Shown: one piece after another, positions 15,815 through 20,514 of the stretch
Layout of the letters: every line of letters starts with the position of its first letter
Position numbering within the stretch: position 1 is the stretch's first letter
Source of the DNA: SZUA-584 sp041656035
GTDB lineage: Bacteria; Bacillota; Clostridia; Christensenellales; SZUA-584
DNA: 20,514 nucleotides
Assembly: GCA_964586785.1 (NCBI GenBank)
Contig: CAZPHS010000029.1
Location: forward strand, 1 to 20,514
Direction: 5' to 3'
Translations under genes and position numbers: made by a program
The notes under the pieces: model-generated
The model's input: the letters and a program-made list of their open reading frames with translations, nothing else
The model's database searches: none
Told to the model about the DNA's origin: nothing

Positions 15815-17299
15815 ATGAAAACAAAGAAAAAACTTATACTCTTATGGTGTGTCATATTATTATTTATCTGCTTTATCGGTTGTAAGCCCACTCCTGATAA
15901 AGCAATTGTTGTAAATAAAGCGGATGGTAACCTGCAAAAAATAATCGGTTCTGCGGCTGCGCCAGCGGGAAAATATCAAGCCCCGTCTGTTTGGAAGGAA
16001 ACCGCTCAATCCGCATCCGGCCATACTACCGTAAATATAGAAGCCATTATAAAAGTTCCTGAAGTACGGGAATATACTGTTTTGAGGATTTCGCCCGCAG
16101 ACATTACGCAGGAGCAGGCGGATGAATATATCGATGTATTAATGCGGGGGAAGCCTATCTATATCCCCAAAATGGAAGATGATTATACAAAAGAAGAATT
16201 AACGGAAATGATTATAACGGTTAAAGAGTCAAGATATGAGCTGGAATTAATCAAGGACAGTGACCCGGATGAGTACGCAGCTTCAATAGAAGCCCAAAAT
16301 GATATAATTGAGTACTATGAAAAGCTCTATCAGTCTGCACCTGATGAATTTATTAAAAAACCAGCCAACGGAAAATTTCAGAAACCAGATGCTTCAAATA
16401 TTAACTTGGCAACGGCAGATGGGGATTTGCAGTCCCTTAAAGATTATATGTCAACGATTCAATACATACACGTTGCTGCTGATTTAGGAAAGCCAAATCC
16501 TGCAACCTTACATATTTTTAAGAACTCGTCAAATAAGCAAAATAGCGTATACTTTGAAAACTATGAAATCGAAGGATTGGGCGACACCATTATTTATGAA
16601 ATTACCGATGATCTTCCCAACCGGAAAAAAACCTTGCAAGAAGCGTTATCGCTGGCAAACGCTTTTCTTGATAATCTGGGGATTAATTATATGGAGCCGG
16701 TTTTATTAGCTTCCAAGCCGGATTTTAGTAAAGATGATGGTTTGACACCGGTTAAAGATTTGCCGAGATTTTATTCATTCGTTTATACAAGAACTGTCGG
16801 CGGAATTCCCACGGTATATGTAAATAACAAAATGTTTACCGTATTTACAGATAAGTATAACGAAGACTGGCCAGAAGAACAAATGATCATAGATATCGAT
16901 GACACGGGGATTCTTTCATGGAGTTGGACGTCTCCATCATCAGTAATCAAAACGGAGAATGCGAACGTTCCTTTGTTGCCATTTAACGAAATACAGGAAA
17001 AAGCAAAACAGCAGCTTATACTTTCAGCCCCGTTTATTGACGAAGTCAATGTGATTAGTAACAAAATACATATAGATAAAATTACATTGGGCATGACATG
17101 TATACAGTCCCAAAACAATGACGGCGAATACTTATTGGTTCCGGTATGGGACTTTTTTGGATATTCAGTGACAAAATACAAACAGGGCTGCGGAGACCCC
17201 GCATATTTAAACGAAAATAATGAAATGACAGAAAACGAGCTCGGCCACAGTTATTTAACTATAAATGCGATAGACGGCTCTATAATTCATAGAAGTTGA
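15815..17299 (+). CDS. Lipoprotein homologous to the extracellular domain of the neighbouring M56 protein
   Basis: The 494-residue protein has a basic start, a hydrophobic core and a lipobox-like FIGC, predicting lipidation at C23 and location outside the membrane. GAGGGAG (15803-15809) precedes the ATG. The mature part aligns along its length with residues ~357-794 of the protein encoded at 17826. Shared blocks are C(K/Q)PxP at the cysteine, VPEV, IDD(T/S)G followed by W, L(L/M)PF, GEY(L/M)LVP.W.F.GY and INA(I/V)DG near the end. The C-terminal pattern suggests a PepSY/YycI-like module. I believe the family may be the uncharacterised DUF6034 group, but that is recalled, not tested. Base composition is AT-richer than the neighbouring regulator genes. 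No enzymatic motif is seen. It may be a partner or competitor of the M56 sensor. Confidence 0.85.
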   Translation: MKTKKKLILLWCVILLFICFIGCKPTPDKAIVVNKADGNLQKIIGSAAAPAGKYQAPSVWKETAQSASGHTTVNIEAIIKVPEVREYTVLRISPADITQEQADEYIDVLMRGKPIYIPKMEDDYTKEELTEMIITVKESRYELELIKDSDPDEYAASIEAQNDIIEYYEKLYQSAPDEFIKKPANGKFQKPDASNINLATADGDLQSLKDYMSTIQYIHVAADLGKPNPATLHIFKNSSNKQNSVYFENYEIEGLGDTIIYEITDDLPNRKKTLQEALSLANAFLDNLGINYMEPVLLASKPDFSKDDGLTPVKDLPRFYSFVYTRTVGGIPTVYVNNKMFTVFTDKYNEDWPEEQMIIDIDDTGILSWSWTSPSSVIKTENANVPLLPFNEIQEKAKQQLILSAPFIDEVNVISNKIHIDKITLGMTCIQSQNNDGEYLLVPVWDFFGYSVTKYKQGCGDPAYLNENNEMTENELGHSYLTINAIDGSIIHRS

Positions 17300-17357
17300 G
17301 TATAAATCAGGGACAGTTGTGTGAGTATGCAAAGATCAGCGGCGCAGAAAAAAGTAC

Positions 17358-17410
17358 TTGACAGCAGTGACGTATTTATGTAGTCTTTATGCGGACGTAG
17401 AGAATACGTC
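17358..17410 (+). promoter_or_regulatory. Promoter and candidate operators of the BlaI-M56 operon
   Basis: A perfect TTGACA (17358-17363) is followed after 17 bases by TAGTCT (17381-17386), a weak -10. Two 17-base GAC...GTC elements start 25 bases apart. The first, 17369-17385, covers the spacer and -10 and ends in TGTAGTC. The second, 17394-17410, is a perfect dyad GACGTA-N5-TACGTC at the expected transcription start. The placement is what an autoregulating BlaI-type repressor would use, but the sequence differs from the dyads at 15467 and 20369. AGAGG (17424-17428) is the ribosome binding site. Confidence 0.45.
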
Positions 17411-17436
17411 GATACTATCGTTGAGAGGAAACGCAT

Positions 17437-17829
17437 ATGAGCCAATATCCAAACTTGACGGATGCGGACAGTACAATCATGGAAATTCTTTGGCGGGACG
17501 GGGAATGCAGCAGCGCGGCCATACTCCAAGAGATCGAAAGCAAACTGAACTGGTCACGGCAGACCGTGCGAACGTATCTGGTACGGCTAATGGAAAAAGG
17601 GCTTGTTGGAAGCAAAGAAATCAACAAGCGCGTGTACAGCTACTATCCCGTCATTTCCCGAGAGGAATATGCGGCAAATAAGACCGGCGGTCTGCTGAGC
17701 AAATATTATGGTTCGCTCTCGCACATGGTTGCAGGGCTCATTCGCAACGTAAACATTACGGATGAGGATATCGATGAGCTGGATAAGCTGATCCGGCGGC
17801 TGAAGAAAAATGGGGGTGAAAGCAAATGA
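17437..17829 (+). CDS. BlaI/MecI/CopY-family winged-helix repressor
   Basis: The 130-residue protein matches the BlaI family in length and layout. An N-terminal winged-helix DNA-binding domain (~5-80) carries LTDADSTIMEILW and WSRQTVRTYLVRLMEKGLV, the recognition helix. A C-terminal helical dimerisation part (~95-130) follows. Such repressors are inactivated when a partner M56 protease is triggered. The site where S. aureus BlaI is cut (Asn-Phe) aligns to Gly-Leu in HMVAGLIRN, so the cleavage rule may differ here. Its stop overlaps the start of the M56 gene as ATGA, so the pair is co-translated. Targets probably include its own promoter and the repeat promoters at 15457 and 20359. Confidence 0.95.
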   Translation: MSQYPNLTDADSTIMEILWRDGECSSAAILQEIESKLNWSRQTVRTYLVRLMEKGLVGSKEINKRVYSYYPVISREEYAANKTGGLLSKYYGSLSHMVAGLIRNVNITDEDIDELDKLIRRLKKNGGESK

Positions 17830-20210
17830 CTGTGCTTGGCTCGCTCCATAAGATAACGGTCATGGCCTCCGTGATGATTGGCATCGTTCTGGTTGTTAGA
17901 GCGGTCTTGGCCAAAAAAATGAACCCGAAAGTTATGCTGCTGCTATGGACACTGGTGCTGGCGCGTTTGTGCCTGCCAGTCACATTAACCAGCCCTGTGC
18001 ATGTGGCCGACCTGTTACCAAAGCAGGTAACGCCGGTGCTGTCGGAAATGGACGGCGCCGCCGTATCACGCATATCAGAAACACCGCAAGCCCAGACTGC
18101 GAAGCCTGGGACGGACTATATCGACCCGGAGAATAGTGTATTTGGGACAACTGCCGCGAGCGGATCGGCGGTTCGGCCAACCACGAGCGGGTTACTTGAA
18201 CAGATACCCATAGAGAGCGCGGCGGTCGGTATATGGGTGCTGGGCGCGTTGACGGTGCTGTTGCTGACCATCGGCAGGGTGTTGTCGTTTCGCAAAAAGC
18301 TTCGCCTGTGCGCGCCTGTTTCGGATACGGAGATATTGCAAGTGATAGAGCGCCACCAGCGCAAGGTTGGTATCAAAAGGCGCATCGCCGTGCTGGAATG
18401 CGACTATTTGCAGGCGCCCGCGGTGCTTGGATATGTGCGCCCCCGCATATTGCTGCCCGCCTGGTTTACCAAAAATATGGACAAGAGCAGCATGGACAGT
18501 ATTTTGCTGCATGAGATATACCATATCAAAAAGCATGACATATTGAAAAATTACGTATGGCTGGCGGCCAAAGCAGTGAATTGGTTCAACCCGTTGGTCT
18601 GGCTCGCATATAGACTGTTCGAGAATGACGTTGAGCTGTGCCGAGATCAGATGACTGTACATCATCTGAACGAAGACGGCAGGCTGGAGTATGGCCGGTC
18701 GCTTTTGGATGCCGTGCGTTTTTGCAAACAAGGGCGCGCCACTGTATCGGCCGCCACATCGCTTTTTAGGAACAGCTCATGGCTGAAGGAAAGGGTGATC
18801 AGAATCGCAAGCCCGCGCAAGCGGTCCAAATCAGCCGTCGTCATATCCGCAGTATTGGGGCTGCTGATGCTGCTCGCGTGCTTTACGACGGCCTGCCAGC
18901 CGTCACCGGAGAATTCGGCGGTGGTCGGGAAAGGCGGGCTGGATGATATCATCAACGCGCCGGCGGCCGAGGCGGGAGAATACGCAGCCCCAAAGACCAT
19001 ACGCGAGCAGTTCGCCATCGAAAACGCGGATGTGCCTGTCACCGTCAGCGTGGACGCGCAAATCATCGTCCCCGAGGTAATGACGTTTCCGGTAGCCAGC
19101 GTCGTGCCCACCGATTTTGTTCAGGAAGAAGTGGACGCGCTGATCGCCTATTTTGTCGGCGGCGAGCAACTGTATGTGCGTCAAAATATGCCAACCAAGG
19201 CGGACTTGGCGGAGATGCTCATAGAAGTGCGCGCCGAGCAGGCACAGACGCGGGCCGAGGGGGATGAGCTTATGGTGGCAGATATTGAAGAACTCATAAG
19301 CGACCTTGAGCGGCGAATGCAGACGGCCCCCGAATCGATTGAGAGGATACCGACAGACGGCAAGCTGACGTTCAAAGAAGGGTTGGATTTTTTGACAATG
19401 GAGGCGGTCACATACCCGCAGGACGGCCAATCGGCGACGATCAGCGCTCATAACAGATGGGAAGGTACGGCAACGGGGAGTCTGTTTGCCTTCGATACCG
19501 GCCCTGTTTTTCAACCGCGGGCTTCTCTTGGCGGCAAGCAGGCGCCGGGGCAAAAGTTGACGCCGCAGCAAGCCGCCGCGCGTGTGGAGAGCCTGTTGGA
19601 GGAGCTGGGGCTTAAGAACCGGCACGTGGTGGCCGTGGAGGCCGGTCCCGCTCTTATCGGGCAAGGCGCTTTGCCGGACGAAGACCGGCAGGGCTATTTG
19701 GTAACATGCACGCATGTTGTCGGTGGCGTTCCCCTTATGGGCGGCGAGCTTTTGCGCAGCAGCGGCGAAACCGACGAAGCAGGCAATCCGATTTACGCTC
19801 CCGGCTTCAGGAACGAGAAGATAGTCGTATACATAGACGACAGCGGTGTGGTCGGGTTCCGTTGGTTGAACCGCAGCGAAATAGGCGAGGTTTTAAACGA
19901 GAATGTGCAGCTCATGCCGTTCAGCGATATATGGGATCTGTTCAAGCGGCAAACGATTTCCCGGTACACGGCTGCCGTGGCCGGCGGGATGGGTGATGTC
20001 GAAGATTTATTGATTATGATCGAGAAGATCGAACTTGGCATGGTGTCTTATCAGCGCCAGGACAGACCGGGCGAGTACATGCTCGTCCCCGCGTGGACGT
20101 TCTATGGATACGAGTACACGGAGCTTAATGGCGAGCTCTGGGAATTAGGACGCAGAGAACAGCCCGCAGAGCTTATTGTTATCAACGCTGTGGACGGTAC
20201 CGTGATGTAG
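17826..20210 (+). CDS. M56 (BlaR1-type) membrane metalloprotease fused to a lipoprotein-like sensor domain
   Basis: The 794-residue protein has membrane segments at ~9-29, ~36-54 and ~133-152, then a cytosolic M56 zinc protease. The HEIYH motif at 229-233 is followed by KKHD, WFNPLVWLAY and ENDVELCRDQ, whose E266 or E270 would be the third zinc ligand. A fourth hydrophobic segment (~339-356) ends at C357. The C-terminal ~440 residues are extracellular and homologous to the lipoprotein encoded at 15815. No transpeptidase motifs (SxxK, SxN, KTG) of beta-lactam-sensing BlaR1 are seen in that part. The inferred role is to sense an unknown extracellular signal and inactivate the co-transcribed repressor. 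The coding DNA is more GC-rich than the lipoprotein gene. No terminator is obvious after its stop. Confidence 0.92.
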   Translation: MTVLGSLHKITVMASVMIGIVLVVRAVLAKKMNPKVMLLLWTLVLARLCLPVTLTSPVHVADLLPKQVTPVLSEMDGAAVSRISETPQAQTAKPGTDYIDPENSVFGTTAASGSAVRPTTSGLLEQIPIESAAVGIWVLGALTVLLLTIGRVLSFRKKLRLCAPVSDTEILQVIERHQRKVGIKRRIAVLECDYLQAPAVLGYVRPRILLPAWFTKNMDKSSMDSILLHEIYHIKKHDILKNYVWLAAKAVNWFNPLVWLAYRLFENDVELCRDQMTVHHLNEDGRLEYGRSLLDAVRFCKQGRATVSAATSLFRNSSWLKERVIRIASPRKRSKSAVVISAVLGLLMLLACFTTACQPSPENSAVVGKGGLDDIINAPAAEAGEYAAPKTIREQFAIENADVPVTVSVDAQIIVPEVMTFPVASVVPTDFVQEEVDALIAYFVGGEQLYVRQNMPTKADLAEMLIEVRAEQAQTRAEGDELMVADIEELISDLERRMQTAPESIERIPTDGKLTFKEGLDFLTMEAVTYPQDGQSATISAHNRWEGTATGSLFAFDTGPVFQPRASLGGKQAPGQKLTPQQAAARVESLLEELGLKNRHVVAVEAGPALIGQGALPDEDRQGYLVTCTHVVGGVPLMGGELLRSSGETDEAGNPIYAPGFRNEKIVVYIDDSGVVGFRWLNRSEIGEVLNENVQLMPFSDIWDLFKRQTISRYTAAVAGGMGDVEDLLIMIEKIELGMVSYQRQDRPGEYMLVPAWTFYGYEYTELNGELWELGRREQPAELIVINAVDGTVM

Positions 20211-20358
20211 GTAACAAGCGTGCCTTATCGTCATTGGCGCTGTTGACGAATGTAAAACGCAGTTAATGGCAAAGTCATAAAACTGGCATATATATTAAAT
20301 AAGGATAAAATGAGAGAATTACAGCAGCTTTCATATATAATAGCCTAAATAATAAGAA

Positions 20359-20387
20359 TTGACATTAATATTATATTGTGATACTTT
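20359..20387 (+). promoter_or_regulatory. Promoter with BlaI-like operator in its spacer, copy 2
   Basis: TTGACA (20359-20364) is followed after 17 bases by TACTTT (20382-20387), preceded by TGA as in an extended -10. The 15-mer TATTATATTGTGATA at 20369-20383 sits at the same offset from the -35 as in copy 1. It matches the symmetric TATTACA-N-TGTAATA at all but two defined positions. The gene it would serve lies beyond the window. Confidence 0.5.
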
Positions 20388-20423
20388 GATAAAGATTGGT
20401 TAACACGACCATATAATAGGGGT
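20359..20423 (+). repeat. Promoter-like direct repeat, copy 2
   Basis: This is the second copy of the block at 15457-15518, in the same orientation and 4.9 kb downstream. TTGACA, the 17-base spacer and the identical GACCATATAATAGGGGT block are retained. A 3-base insertion lies in the middle. Upstream and downstream flanks are not similar between the copies, so the repeat is confined to the promoter-sized block. Confidence 0.75.
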
Positions 20424-20446
20424 TATTAATTAAACGCACCATGCAC

Positions 20447-20479
20447 ACACTGCTTGGGCCGATACGCCCCAAGCAGTGT
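20447..20479. repeat. Perfect 12-bp inverted repeat
   Basis: ACACTGCTTGGG (20447-20458) and CCCAAGCAGTGT (20468-20479) are perfect complements around a 9-base loop. The RNA stem would be very stable, but no T tract follows, so intrinsic termination on the plus strand is not supported. It lies about 25 bases after repeat copy 2, matching the palindrome 23 bases after copy 1. Confidence 0.75.
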
Positions 20480-20514
20480 ATCATCAATAACAAAGGTTGA
20501 AAGTTGGTAACGGA

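Larger units (their letters stand above)
20211..20514. other. Non-coding end of the window
   Basis: No gene is seen in these 304 bases. The part before 20359 is AT-rich, with weak inverted repeats but no convincing terminator after the M56 gene. It then holds repeat copy 2 and a strong 12-bp hairpin, described separately. By analogy with copy 1, a gene is expected to start a few hundred bases beyond the window. Confidence 0.6.

Noticed and set aside
15457..20423. The direct repeats as attachment or transposition ends of a mobile island
   Set aside because: No integrase, transposase or tRNA target is present, and the repeats look like diverged promoters rather than crossover cores.
20441..20500. 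Nineteen-codon open frame (ATG at 20441) across the 12-bp hairpin
   Set aside because: The nearest purine-rich site is about 18 bases upstream and the start is buried close to a strong stem; there is no sign of a real peptide.

Overview
The window looks like chromosomal DNA of a Gram-positive anaerobe of the class Clostridia. The strongest pointers are a continuous ispH-rpsA fusion gene directly after cmk and plsC, a polymerase I whose proofreading domain lacks its catalytic acidic motif, strong AGGAGG-type ribosome binding sites, and lipoprotein and BlaI/M56 genes of Firmicutes type. A finer taxonomic call is not supported. No rRNA, tRNA, CRISPR array, transposase or integrase was seen.

Positions 1-3766 hold a tightly packed forward operon: the tail of an unrecognised gene, then cmk (CMP kinase), plsC (lysophosphatidate acyltransferase) and ispH-rpsA (isoprenoid HMBPP reductase fused to a four-domain S1 protein). 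It ends at a strong GCAA-loop terminator. An iron-dependent alcohol dehydrogenase follows with its own promoter and terminator (3807-4999). Next is a cytoplasm-type M14 cell-wall peptidase carrying PG-binding and LysM modules (5059-6342). It converges with a membrane diguanylate cyclase on the minus strand (6360-8009). A cold-shock protein (8376-8588) with a long leader and a terminator comes next.

Positions 8694-14832 hold a second forward operon whose neighbouring genes all overlap: polA, coaE, a membrane-anchored lytic transglycosylase, an orphan family-5 solute-binding lipoprotein and a SpoU/TrmH-type RNA methyltransferase. A small four-helix membrane protein of unknown role follows (14895-15362).

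Positions 15363-20514 are accessory in character. A 494-residue lipoprotein of unknown function (15815-17299) is followed by a BlaI/MecI-type repressor (17437-17829) and an M56 BlaR1-type metalloprotease (17826-20210). The protease has no penicillin-binding sensor. Its C-terminal ~440 residues are instead a divergent copy of the stand-alone lipoprotein, including a lipobox-like cysteine at the junction. A ~62-65 bp promoter-like repeat lies upstream of the lipoprotein gene and again after the protease gene, near the window end. Each copy has a BlaI-like 15-bp dyad in the -35/-10 spacer and is followed by a stem-loop. This suggests a BlaI-controlled envelope-sensing regulon with at least one more member beyond the window. 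The lipoprotein and the protease differ clearly in base composition, so the pair does not look like a recent local duplication. A nested palindrome and a stop-interrupted gene remnant lie between the first repeat and the lipoprotein gene.
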